DNA of 64,000 bases from Saposhnikovia divaricata. Taxonomy: Eukaryota > Streptophyta > Magnoliopsida > Apiales > Apiaceae. Where the stretch lies: assembly GCA_036435485.1 (NCBI GenBank), contig CM071595.1:103160580-103224579 (forward strand), given 5' to 3'. Made by a program: the position numbers and the translations under genes. A model generated the notes under the pieces. That model saw only the letters and a program-made list of their open reading frames with translations. It ran no database searches and had not been told where the DNA came from. Every line of letters starts with the position of its first letter. Within the stretch, counting starts at the first letter, position 1. This document shows positions 22,201 to 33,900 of the stretch, piece after piece.

Positions 22201-25200
22201 TGAAGTGTTTTTGGTTATTATATGTAGTTGATAATCAATTGGGTATTTATAAATTCACACCGTATTGATTATTGAATGTATGGATTGGCTAATGACAACT
22301 GAACTTTGACTAAAGACAAATGTATCAATAATTGTGGAGTAGAGGGAGCAGTGTTACTATATCTATATATTAGAAATGCCATTACATTGTACAAACAGTT
22401 ATCTTTATGGCGTCTAGTTGTCTTTTAGTACCCTTTCAAAATCGGACATTGTTGATAAATGCCATTTCTTTATTGAATGATTTAATATTGGCACTTGCAT
22501 ATATGATGGCTATACTTGTAGCGTTGTTAACGAGTTTATAGGTTCATCCTCCTGTTTCAGTTAGCCATTGTCCGGTTATGGTGATAATGTTTATACACTT
22601 TTGAAGTTGATTTTTCATGCGGGTATTACATTTTACTTGTATGCATGCTTAGCCTTTCAGGAGTGCTTTATTTCATATTTATTGTTGTTGTAAACTCAAA
22701 TTTACTACCATTATGCACATTCTGTTAAATAAACCTTCTCTCTATGAATAATGCTCTTTCATGTAGGCATCTGCCTAGCCATTTGCATATTGCAGTTATC
22801 ATATCTTCTCTTGTTCAATAGATTCTTGCCCTGATTCCAAATGAATCGGATGGGGAGCGATTTGAAGATTCTCTTGCCCGTGTTCGTCGATGTGTTGGTG
22901 GTGGAGATGCCAGAGAGAATGCTGATAGTGACAGTGATCTAGAAGTTGTTGCAGATTCTATTCCGGTTAAGCTGTGTTGTCCTGTAAGTAGTAGTCGTTG
23001 AGTTTTCCATTATATAGTATGAATGCTCGTATTAGTTATACATTTTTGGGATTCTATTTTGATAGTTTTGGCAATTGGATCTTCTTAAATTCTGTATTTT
23101 CTATTCCCTGAGGTGTTTTACTTGAGTTAAGTTTCTGTATGTGCGCCATTGTTATTAAGAAGAGAAGTGCTTAACAATTATCAAATGATTTTAATATATC
23201 TGTTGAGTAACTAGTCGCTCTAAAACCTTAAGGTGTCAGAGGAAGGCCCCAGGATCTTATGCTACAACAATTATTATTTTACACTCCCCCTCAATCGTAC
23301 GATATGTTTCGCTACGATTGACTAGACAGACGACAAATGGAACCAGCAAACGAAACCAAACGAAACCAGACAGATAACAGATAATGAATTAAATAAATGG
23401 GGATGGGGGTGGAGGGACTCGAACCACCGAGCTTTGATACCATGCATGGTTGTTAAGTCGACAAGTCGAGCCGCGACGCCCGAGTACCTTCAAACTCATA
23501 AGTCGACAAGTCGCCCGACTAGTCGTAAAAAGTCGACAAATAGTCGACATACATATATTTAGAGTAATTATAATAAATAATATAGGGTAACACACAACAA
23601 TTTCAATAGTTCAAATATAAACAAATAGATAATAAGTTCAAGTACCCAAAGTCAAACATCTCTAATCAAATTAAAACAAACTAAAGAGTGAAATCAACGA
23701 AACAAAGTAACAAACACAATCATGGATAAGCTAAGAGTCATCCATCTCGAAATCATCTTCCCCTCCATCTCCTCCTTGAGTATTCTCCTCGGGTGGTACA
23801 CCATAATCATCTTCCACCTCATCATCGAAAGGAATATCATCTTCATCTTCCTCTTCCTCACCAATAGGTAATGAAGTCTGTGTAGTGAAGCTCAGAAGTA
23901 GTAATGAAGCTTTGAGGAGGATTACAACGGGATTGATAAAACACTGTATAAAACAACTAGCAGAGAGTTTGTAAATTTTTTTATCAAAGTTCTACAAAAT
24001 TGTGAACTTGATTTTCGAAATCTGTAAAAGTTTGTAAATTTTAAATTTGATACATACAAATAAAAATTCGAAATCTGTAAAACAAATGTTTAAAAATGAA
24101 AAAATTGAGTGAAAAAGAATTAAAAGATTTACAAAACAAAAACAAAAATAAAAGATTTACAGTTCAGAAATAATTAAATTTATTTGAGGTTCAGAAAAAT
24201 AAAAGATTTAAAGTTGCAAAATAAAAAACAAAAAAATTAGAGTGAAAAAATGTTTGGTACTGTATATATAACAAGAAGAAGAGATGAAATAAAACAAATA
24301 TAATTTTTTTAAAAAAAAGTAAAAAAAAACGTGTATATATATATAATATACATACAGACTCGAAGAGAGAAGAAGAGATCGGAGAAGAGAGAGATGAGAT
24401 GAAGAAGAGATCGGAGAAGGGGAGATGAGATGAAGAAGAAGAAGAAAGGGGAAGAGACTTACCGGAGAAGATGAAGTCGTCGGAGTTGACCGTCGGAGAT
24501 GACCGTTGTGGGAAGAATCGAAGAGGAGATCGCCAATTTCGGCGTGGGAGGCTGTTAAATGCAAGTGGATACAAAAAACGTATGTTTTTAGGTATAAAAA
24601 CCCTTTTTTTGTTAATTCGGGTCGGGTAATGGGCCGGATTCCGGGTATAATCCATGGGTCGACTTTTTTAGCAAGTCGAGGGTCGACTTTTTCACCAGTG
24701 TCGACTTGTCGACTAGTCGCGACTAGTCGCCCGACGTGATAACCATGATACCATGTTAAGTAACCAGTCGCTTTAAAGAGGAAGGCCCCAACAGGATCTT
24801 ATGCTAAAACAAATATTATTTAACAATATCAGAGAAAGCATTCACATAATGTTCCTCACTTATACCCCCGAAACACTTGATGTTTGTAATTAGAACTCTT
24901 CTTTTGGTTAATCCTTTTCCATTTCCTCGATTCTTTAGTTTAATTTTCATAAATGAATTTTGATTATCAACAACACAATTCATTATCATGTAGCAAGTAT
25001 CTGGATTATAGTAGGGAAAAGAGCATTGATAATCACTTAGGATATGATTCACATGATTAAGTTATGGATTGAAAAGAATGTTGCTCCATGATTTATCTGA
25101 AGCAGTTACGCGGGATTAGAAGTCTGTAACTGTAAAGTGGGGTGGGGGTGGGGGTGGGTGTGGAGGAGGCATTAGTGTGGGTTCTACCTGGCATTAGGTG

Positions 25201-28200
25201 TGATTACATTTTTTTCACACAAAAATGTCCTTGTGTATTTATTGCATTCAGTTGTTATTAATATCTATATATAATGAACATTAAAGGTGATGGTTTATTT
25301 TTTGAAAGTGATATCATCCCATTTGTAGTTATTTTCAAGTAAAAATGGGGTTGTGAAGTACTGTTAGTCCCATGATATATTGTTGTTGGACTATAAATTT
25401 GTTATGATTATACTCAAGAAGAATATCTGTTGGGATTATAATCCCCTTGTAAACAAGCAAAAATCTAGCGTCCTCCAAAATTTTATTATGCACATTGGTT
25501 CCTGGATCAAATTGCAAGTGAAAGTCAATTTTTGATTCGTTTACTTGAATCTTATTTTGTTTAACAATAATTTATTTTAGGTAAATATATTGGATGAGTA
25601 TGTGAAATACTCGTTTCCGTAGTTCTTGAAATGGCATAGTATTTGTTATATATATTTTGAAGTTTTTACTTATCAGATTTTAAGTTAAGGTAGTAAACTT
25701 TGTGATCAGCTAGTTGCACCTTTTGTTGTTTATATCCGTTGTCACATATGGAACTTTCAGGAGCTGTTTAAATATGTCTTGGTTTTGGGAAATATAGTGT
25801 ATTTAGTTATTATTATGATTAAGTATCTAGCTATGAATGTTTTGACATGCATAAATTATTCTACCTATGTGCAATGGGTATTTGTGTTAGAAGTCAGGTC
25901 TTTGGATGAAGCATTTTGTTATAATTGTGATATGAACGAAGCTAATGTCTGCCATCTAATTGATGTGTATATTATACAGATGAGTGGCTCAAGAATGAAG
26001 GTAGCTGGAAGATTTAAACCTTGCGTGCACATGGGATGCTTTGATCTTGATGTTTTTGTGGAAATGAACCAAAGATCACGCAAGGCAAGCAATTTGAGTA
26101 ATTATACTTTGGTATCCTCTTTGTTCATTTAATTTCTTTATTAGCAGCTCTGTAAGTGAGCTAGAATTTATGTGTCTGCAGTGGCAGTGCCCCATATGTC
26201 TGAAGAACTATTCTTTGGAGAATATCATTATTGACCCATATTTTAATCGCATTACATCAAAGGTAAATCACATACTCTTAACTGAATTTGTAAAATTTTA
26301 CGCCAGAGACATCCTTGTAATACTTTGTTTTGCCTGATTTAAAGATGCGAACTTGTGGGGAAGATGTTACGGATATTGAGGTAAAACCTGATGGTTCTTG
26401 GCGTGTGAAGCCAGTAAATGAACGAAGGGGTCTTGGGGATCTTACACAGTGGCACTCTGCTGATGGCAGTCTGTGCATGCAGACAGGCAAGGAAGCTATA
26501 TCTAAGTCCGAAATTGTTAAACAAGTGAAGCAGGAGTGCACTTCAGAAGGACATACCGGTTTGAAGCTTGGGATCAAGAAGAACCGTAATGGGATCTGGG
26601 AAGTCAGCAAACCTGACTCCTTTGGGAATAGACGACAAGGTAATCTCGAAAACAACGGTCATAATATTATTATGAGCAGTAGTGCCACTGGAAGTGGTAG
26701 GGATGAAGATCCCAGTGTCAACCAGGAAGGGGGTACGAACTTTGATTTCTCAACGAACAATGGGATTGAGCTCGACTCTGTTCCTCTCATCAGTGACCAG
26801 GTATATGCATTCTCGGACCAGAATCTTTCTGCACCAACAGGGGATCCAGATGTTATCATCCTCAGTGATTCAGAAGAAGAAGTTGAACCTATTATGTCTT
26901 CTGGTCCAACTTACAAAAGCAGTGGGTCAAATGCTGGATTTACATATACAGCTCCTGCACAAGGAATTTCCGATCCTTATCATGGAGATCCTGCCCTTAA
27001 CCCTGCAGGGGGTTCGAGCTTGGGACTTTTTAATACTAACGATGATGAATTTGGGGTGCCTCTCTGGAATTTGGCTTCTTCTAATCAAGGAGGCCCTGGT
27101 TTTCAGTTATTCGGCTCTGAAGCAGATATCTCAGCTAACTTAGTTGATCTGCCACATGTCTCACAGTCATTAATGACTAGCTACTCGCTAAATGCGGATA
27201 CTGCATTAGGCTCAGCTCCTATTAACCCTGACTCTGCTTTCCATAATTCTACTGACATTCATGATAGACTGGTTGACAATCCCCTGGCCTTTGGTAGCAA
27301 TGATCCCTCCCTTCAACTATTTCTTCCTACAAGGCCGTCGGATGAAGCAGTACAGACAGGTATGAGTGGCCAACCAGACATGTCAAATGGAATTTCTACT
27401 GAGGATTGGATTTCTCTGAGGATTGGAAATTGTAACAATGGAATACATGGTGAGCCTACAGCTGTAAGTGGATCAAATCCTCAGCAACAGTTGTCCTCTA
27501 AAGAAGGTAAGATGACTTTGTTTAGCATCTACTTTTCATGTGAACTTTGAAAAATAAAAATTCTCGCTTTAAAATGTTATGTTAACCAGACACGGTTGCG
27601 GGGGGATTCGGCATGCAAATTAAGTTGTAAAATTGTATATATTTGTAATGTTTTTTTTTTCACATTCTATTGCTATGGTACCCAGACACGTTAGCTTATC
27701 CAATATTTTGATTTTCAGCTTCGAAAACTTGGGAATCTTGGATCTGGATTTATAATGGGACAGCAAATTAACTTGTAAAAATTTTATATATCTTTTAATG
27801 TCTTATTTCTTCAACATTTTATTGTCTTTACCAATATATGATAAATTTGCTTGAATTTATTATGTATGAATATTTATGAAATATAGCTAAAAGGGTAAAA
27901 TTGGAAACTTGTTGAATAGAGTCCTTCAAATATGTTTTAAACTCGACTACAAGAGAATTAATTGTTTGGTTTCAGCATGAAAGATCCAACTCAAATCCAA
28001 TACCCCACCCATGTTGTGTCATCTCCAACACACCAAAAAGTCCAGGTAACAAGCTTAAAATGCTTGTGTGACAGTCTAACTGGTTGAGAAGGAGACCAGT
28101 TTTAGCATGCAATGAGTGGTATAACTTGGACAAATTTTAATATTTCCTGCTACATATGATCAATCTTTTCCAGATATTTCTTATGTTCTTCCAAGTATCT

Positions 28201-28542
28201 GGAGAGTTGGATGAGCTAAATTACTTGTACTTTGCTCATATTAAACTCAAATGACTACAAATATTGTTTTGGGTCTTAATTTCATTTTTAGCTAAACTTT
28301 CATTTTTACCATTATCTAGAAATATATGAATTCTTGCATGTTGCTGATTTCTTTTCCCAAATGGTTCTGCAGCTTCTTCACTTCTTGGTAGGAATGACAA
28401 CAGATCTTCCAACCTTCCTACAAATGACAGTAGACCTGCCAAGAGAAATGGGGAAGAATTGGGTAGCCCGTTCACATTTCCTCGCCAACGGCGTTCTGTA
28501 AGACAAAGATTCTATCTTTCTATTGACTCGGATTCTGAGTGA
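10424..28542 (+). CDS. SIZ1: E3 SUMO-protein ligase SIZ1 (SAP, PHD, PINIT and SP-RING domains)
   Basis: Nuclear E3 ligase that moves SUMO from the E2 SCE1 to substrates; in plants it controls stress, phosphate, flowering and defence responses. Sixteen coding exons join in frame to 869 aa (Arabidopsis SIZ1 is about 884): 10424-10447, 11132-11212, 11737-11779, 12950-13022, 16473-16632, 17302-17435, 18787-18855, 21061-21148, 21235-21310, 21578-21651, 21860-21967, 22822-22983, 25980-26084, 26182-26262, 26345-27506, 28373-28542. SAP is at residues 11-45 (YFRIKELKDVLTHLGLSKQG). The PHD finger is at about 112-168. PINIT is at about 195-320 (WPQYADLQVNGVPLRVINRPG). SP-RING is at about 358-415 (CVHMGCFDLDVF, WQCPICLKNYS). 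A SUMO-interacting motif VIILSDSEEE is near 596. The C-terminus YLSIDSDSE is typical of the family. The PHD motif has Gly where Arabidopsis has Trp. Intron 13 starts with GC. Introns 4 and 12 hold transposons. All splice phases agree. Confidence 0.95.
12950..13022 (+). CDS. SIZ1: SIZ1 exon 4 (after the SAP domain)
   Basis: Short exon of 73 bases encoding SGVLAKKNAVRKDMVAKLIDDTY, with split codons at both ends. It is followed by the 3.45-kb intron 4 (13023-16472), which carries the nested hAT elements. The arginine codon completed in exon 5 at 16473 restores the family sequence RKMQVSGA, which confirms the junction. Confidence 0.9.
14569..15463. mobile_element. Inner hAT-type MITE inserted in the terminus of the outer copy
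   Basis: A second element of the same family (CAGTGTTGCACG...CGTGCAACACTG, 895 bp). It is flanked by GTTGCACG on both sides (14561-14568 and 15464-15471), which is an 8-bp duplication of the outer element's own terminal repeat. It includes an (AT)n microsatellite at about 14744-14803 that accounts for part of its extra length. There is no coding frame for a transposase. Confidence 0.9.
14744..14803. repeat. (AT)n microsatellite
   Basis: About 30 uninterrupted AT units inside the inner hAT-type element. Confidence 0.95.
17302..17435 (+). CDS. SIZ1: SIZ1 exon 6, main part of the PHD finger
   Basis: Encodes CEDSRCNVGQHKNCV followed by FYCELCRLSRAD. With RCPCGSS from exon 5 this supplies the Cys4-His-Cys3 zinc ligands. 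Plant SIZ1 proteins normally read CxVWQHxxC here. In this gene the codon after Val is GGG (Gly), so the conserved tryptophan next to the His ligand is absent. All zinc ligands are kept, so the fold is probably kept. The junctions are normal (TGCAG acceptor, CCCGTAAGT donor). Confidence 0.9.
19166..19236. repeat. (AAAT)n followed by (TA)n microsatellite
   Basis: A compound simple repeat in SIZ1 intron 7: eight or so AAAT units and then about 18 TA units. A further (TA)n tract lies in the same intron at about 20768-20791. Confidence 0.9.
23201..24825 (-). mobile_element. TRIM-type mini LTR retrotransposon, split by a hAT-like element
   Basis: Two short LTRs (23201-23283 and 24754-24825, TGTTRAGTAAC...TTWACA) in direct orientation flank a tiny internal region. 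ATATC occurs on both outer sides (23196-23200 and 24826-24830), a 5-bp target-site duplication. On the minus strand the primer-binding site TGGTATCAAAGC, matching initiator tRNA-Met, follows the LTR at 24754-24825. A polypurine tract GAGGGGGAG precedes the LTR at 23201-23283. With the nested element and its duplication removed it is about 314 bp and non-coding, so it depends on a helper. It lies in SIZ1 intron 12. Confidence 0.88.
23445..24747. mobile_element. hAT-like element inserted at the TRIM primer-binding site
   Basis: Bounded by CATGGTTGTTAAGTCGAC and by GTGATAACCATG, which are imperfect inverted repeats. It is flanked by ATACCATG on both sides (23437-23444 and 24748-24755), an 8-bp duplication. 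The subterminal regions are rich in GTCGAC/GTCGCC motifs in both orientations. On the minus strand around 23890-23735 an acidic frame survives (EEEEDEDDIPFDDEVEDDYG, then DDFEMDDS), which may be the tail of a former transposase gene. The long minus frames at 24191-24655 are low-complexity and are not called as genes. No intact transposase. Confidence 0.85.
25980..26262 (+). CDS. SIZ1: SIZ1 exons 13-14, SP-RING domain
   Basis: Exon 13 (25980-26084) encodes MSGSRMKVAGRFKPCVHMGCFDLDVFVEMNQRSRK. Exon 14 (26182-26262) encodes WQCPICLKNYSLENIIIDPYFNRITSK. Together they hold the Cys-His zinc ligands and hydrophobic residues of the SP-RING that binds the SUMO E2 enzyme. The donor between them is CAAG|GCAAGC, a GC-AG intron, because no GT donor keeps the frame there. 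Reading through instead gives a stop after a few codons. Confidence 0.92.
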
Positions 28543-30961
28543 TGGCTTTAATGCACAATTGTTGTTTTTGAGAGAAAAACACCCTTAAATATTTCCTGCT
28601 GCCCCTCTTTAGTATGATACAGCCTTGAGATTTGGCTAATTTGGTGATAGACTATCTAGAATCAACAGTTAGACTGGTCAGTGATTTATAATGTTGAAGA
28701 CTGACCAACATTTTACTTGTTTACAAGAGTTTTGGTACAAAGGTGCACAGAGTAGAATCAGTTTGAAAATATTTACAGCTTAACAAGTTAGTTGGAACTC
28801 AGGAACTTTTTTTGTTGGTGAGCTTTTAACTCCTTTTATTTTCAAACTGTATTGAATTTATTATATACAAGTTTCTTATTGTCAATGTGTTTTCAATACT
28901 GCAGGTTAACTTAAAATTTTCTCCTTGCATCTTTATCGGATTTGCTGTCTCCCGGTGAGGGTTTGTAAAATATACATAAATATGGGATCATCTTAATACA
29001 TATATAGAAAGATAGATAGATAGATGGATAGATCCCTTCTAGAAACGCAATGTTTTCTAGCAGAAGTTTGTTTAGTCTCCATTCTGTCATTCTGGTGTTA
29101 TTTGTTACAAAAATGGATAATTTTACAAGAATTAAGAATGCAATTTTTGCACTTCTTGCAAACTGCAATGGGCATGGTTTCGTAGAGAAGTGTTCAAGCA
29201 AGTTTTAAAGCACTACTGATAAAACTATCATGTAGACATATATGATATTTCCTGGATGACTGTCTTTGTGGATTAGATAGTATCTGACGTTTCCTACTGT
29301 TGTGCTGTGTAGTGTAATTTTTTGTCCGTAGTTATCAGTACTGGTATAGTAGGTTCCGATCCTAAGTCTGGTATAGAAGGTAGTACTTATGCTTGGGGGC
29401 AATTCAAATTTTTTGTCCTAGAATCTCTGCATATAGTGTGGCACGTGAACAAGATGTGTTTAAATTATCTTATGAAGATCATGAAAAGTCTATCAAGAAA
29501 GATAGGAATTTGGTTGTACACTGTTGGATTAAAACTTCCGGATCTTGATACACTTAGTTGCATGGTCAAAATAGAACATCACCATGTACCTATGACTAGT
29601 GAGAGGAGGATTAGGTGCCTGCACAGTATAGTATACTATGGCGTAGCTAGTTAGTGGCGAGGGATTAGAGAGGTATCAAACAATCTAATCATCTGAATAC
29701 TGATCTTATGTAGTTGCATAAGATATTGAGAACACCTTGCATGAATCCAAGCTTAAGCGGGTGATATCAATCCATGATGCTATTGACATCTGAATAATAG
29801 GAATTCATTACAAAAGGAGGTGATGAACAATAAAAATTGGGAGATGTATTTTTTATTTTGGAACTTGGATTGAATTCTCACGACACAATGGCGCCGTTAA
29901 ATCCAACTGCAAGAAATATCTGGAAATCGATCTTTTCTTTGGGATTGAGTTTTCAGGAAGCTACAATCAATTAACTATAAATGAAAATAGACTTGTCGCA
30001 GATGAACCCAATTGGCTAACTTTAAATTGGACCCAATTGAGTTTCAAAATTAACTTCTATGAGGATTTTAGACTTTAAAGTTAAATTTATAATCTGTGTG
30101 TATATATTATTATAATTGTGTAAATCACGAGCTACTAAAAACAAACATAATGAAAATAAATTTAATGGGTAGCACATTTGAACTATAAAATTAAATTTTA
30201 TCAAAAAATAAATCTTCCACCAATTTTTTTACTTTAAGCTTTTGTTTGTCTTGAATAATTACGGAGTATATTTATAAACCAAATCCATTGAGTAGACACT
30301 TGATTTAAGTAAAGCCAAACGGGGTTACCCTCCAGCCTCTAGACCGAATGGTATCCAAGGAAAATGAAAAACCTAAGGGTTTTAGCTCCATTTACTCGGA
30401 CTAATGTGACTTCTTCAAATACCAGAATGAGAAGAGTGCTGTGGTACGATTGAACTCGACAAGCTTATAAATTCAAAACACTTGGTAAATTTCAAAAATA
30501 AATACTCTATGGTTGAACCACCAAACACCTGGGCTAATATTAAAACAGTAAGAACCAATTGAAGTTGGTCCATATTTTTCCTGGGTTTTGTGAACTAGCA
30601 ACAATCTTTCTCATATTCCTTAATCTACTGATATTTCAAGTGATCAGTAAACTGACTTTCAAAACATAGAAAACCTATTAAAATAATATATAATCAAAAT
30701 TGCATACCCAATAACACTTTCCAGGGACCTTGCACTTCTGGCTGTTGAACATGTGCAGGGTTATGGGGTCCCAAATCACTGTATCTTACTTCCACTTGGT
30801 TGTTTGCTTGACTGTTAAATATTGTGTAATACTTCCGCTCATCTAGAAACTATTACAATCAGGGAGGTTCTGGAGCTTCTTCAGTCTGAATATGGTATGA
30901 CTTGGTGCGCCAGTGTCTTTGTGAAGTAGTAAACATGCAAATAAATTCCACGGAAGAGTGT
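28543..30961. other. Intergenic region between convergent SIZ1 and GTF2H2
   Basis: Holds the 3' UTRs and polyadenylation regions of both genes. I find no further gene. A short GATA-type repeat (AGATAGATAGATAGATGGAT) lies at about 29010-29032. The open frames here are short and lack protein-like composition. Confidence 0.6.
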
Positions 30962-33900
30962 CTATTCTGTGCCCCTGTCCAATTTGGATTGCTTGAAACT
31001 CTCACAGCCGGGACAATTGTGCAGACTCTCGTGAATGTAAATATCACAATCAAGACAAAAGTATTGTTTGCATTTTGGGCAAGCAACGGAAGGACCAGGC
31101 AAGTTTGCTGCATATTCAATGAATACTTAAGAGTTAGCATAAAGCATAAAGAATGACGTAATACTTGTAATTCTGAAAATATATATGTGGGGTGCCCACG
31201 GAAGGCCTGTTTCCACATAGCTTCTGCCCCCCCCCCCCCCTTTTCTCCTTTCTTTTCACTTACAAACTGGGCACCTTTCATGTTGCTTTTGAATCAATAA
31301 ATGTGTACAAAAAATATAGGAGAACTGCCGGAACTCAAGTCCACAATTCCTATTAAACAGAATGAACTACTTTAATGCACAATGTAATATTTAAATGTAA
31401 CTGAAGATTAGGTTATTCCTACTGAAATTGAATTCACGTCTGAAACTGCTGAATACTACCTAAACCTCAGCATAGAGCATTACAACTAATTTCTTTAGTA
31501 CTCCGTTTCAAACTGATTGGGGATTCCCTGAGCAGCTGAGTAAATGATAACTAGATTTATTAGGACAATTTGACGATCCGCAGCTCGAGAAAGAATGTCG
31601 TAGACACTACAGGGATCCCTGTGTATTATATTCAGCATAACAGAAAGAACGTCAACATTAAAAACTACTTATACATCACTCTCTTTAGCCATCATATTCT
31701 TAAAGACTTTATCCAGTACTATAATTAACTTTCACTACCTAAATGTTACATAGTAATAGCATTTTCTAGGCTACACTGTTCCTGACAGTGTCACCGTTAC
31801 CTTTAAAAGTGGTAACAAGTATTGAGCAATAGTCTTGGCCTAGTGAAAATCCTTCATTTCGGATGAACTCAAGTAGTTTCAATGTGTAATTTGTTTACTT
31901 TAGACCGCAAGGGCTGACACTAACCAACGAGACATATACGTTTGGAGTCAAAGATATCAAGTTAAATAATAAAACCCAAAAAAAAAAAAAAACCCTTTAC
32001 TATTCATGTTGTACCTCTAACAAAAACCTTAATTGCTTCAAACTGAAAGTATGGAGGAAGTATAGTAATATATCTATTAAAAACTTTCGAGGGTTTACGA
32101 GCCCTTTCTCATAACTCGCAAGTAATGAGAAAATAAACGTAGATGAATGATTTACCAGGCTTTTGATGATTTACTTGCTAACAGTGCCACAGGCGTGCAC
32201 ACACAAGGGCACATGCACTCTGCATGTGCATACAGACATGCACAGTTGCACACACGCGGGAACATGCATGCACAGAGACATCACCATTTTCTATAATGGT
32301 CATTCAGAAAGTTTACCATTCAACATATATTAAAAAAACATTTAATTTATCACCCAGTGATCCACACACATAAATGAGGGTTTAGCATCTACCAGTATAC
32401 GGTTGGAAATTTAATTTGTTAATTGACCACATATCAAAAGAATAACATTTCTGATAAATATAATAACAATTCTAATATCTAATACAGCTCCCAGCACTTT
32501 TTATGTTTAATATCTCATTCCATTATTAAAACAATCACAACTTGGTATGTGGATGGACAGTGATCACACAGCATGACACTCAACTCAAGAGGGTAATTCA
32601 TGTTAAATGCCTAAAAGAAAAGAAAGAGAAAAATAATTTTTCGATAGACAAAGACACTCAACTCAAGCGGGTAAATCATGTTAAATGCCTAAAAGAAAAC
32701 AAAGGGATAAATAATATTTCGATAGACAAACCCATAAACATAGTGGTCTGAACATTACCCTCAGTCTTGCAAGCATCAACAATACAATCACAGGAAACTT
32801 TAAAATCATTGTATATTCTTTACTACACCCATAACTACTGACCTAAGTAGGCACGGAGAAGCAGATATTCCCAAATGCTTCAAAATATAGACTTAACAAA
32901 CAAACCCCATGTAATATGCAAAGACATGAAAGAAGTGCACACAACATAATGGACAACACACAGAAACGAAACCAGAAGATAATGCAGAAAACTTGTCAAA
33001 CATAGTTTACGTCACAGAACACATAGACTTAACAGTAAACAGGGGGTACCCTGACATTTAGGCGGACTGAGTATAGTTAAAAAGAAAAAGTGCACTTACC
33101 AGGACCCAGCAGACTTTGCTGGCAAGCAAAACAGCTTTTTGGCAGTAAGAGGTGTGAATTTCTCGGAAGTGAGGGTGGTACGTCATCAAATGGTGTTATT
33201 GGGAACAAATGGTGATATGACCTTGCCAAATGGGGAGACGAAACGAGGGTCAATCCACAAATTCGACATTCTGTGGGTAGTTCACATACACGAGCTTTAC
33301 ATCTTGGACAAGTGTAACCGCCACCAAATTTTGCTTCTTTATGACATGAACAAATTGAACAAACACCTTCTCCTGCTCTTTGGGGAAAACCCATCTTAAT
33401 CAAGTTTGATATTGCAAATTCTGCTATTGCTGGAGGGGGCGGTGCATGCTCCAATACCAACTCTTTCAGGTGTGCCTGCCATATAGATATGAGAAATATT
33501 ATAGACACGATAAACTTTGATTTTACAGACAGTATCCTTTATTTCGTAAAATAATGTAATAGCAAATCTTGCTCAAGAATAGATTAACAAGTCTCTCTGT
33601 TAATTTTTAATAAGCAGCTTGTTTATGATTGGTTTTCATCTTTTAATTCCACAGTAGTCTCCACTTCCATTCCATTATATTATTGAGATAAAAAGACATA
33701 TATTCAACTGGTATGAAGTTTAAAACACTCCACTTCCATTCCATTATATTATTGAGGTAAAAAGACATATATTCAATTGGTATGAAGTTTAAAACACTGG
33801 TCATGTTGTGTCTACTCGAGTTACTACTACATGTACATCAAATTAGCTGAACTCACCTCATCCAGAGCAACTGAGTATGATCCCCCCGTTTCTTGACATA

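Noticed and set aside
23401..23442. Possible tRNA gene on the minus strand
   Set aside because: Only a T-arm-like B-box region is present. There is no acceptor stem, D-arm or anticodon loop.
24191..24655. Minus-strand frame of 154 codons
   Set aside because: It is Ser/Phe/Leu low-complexity made by GAAGAAGAGAT-type repeats inside the hAT-like element, with no protein-like pattern.
26339..26859. Long frames on the minus strand and in a second plus frame over SIZ1 exon 15
   Set aside because: They are shadows of the real coding frame, which continues the SIZ1 protein exactly.
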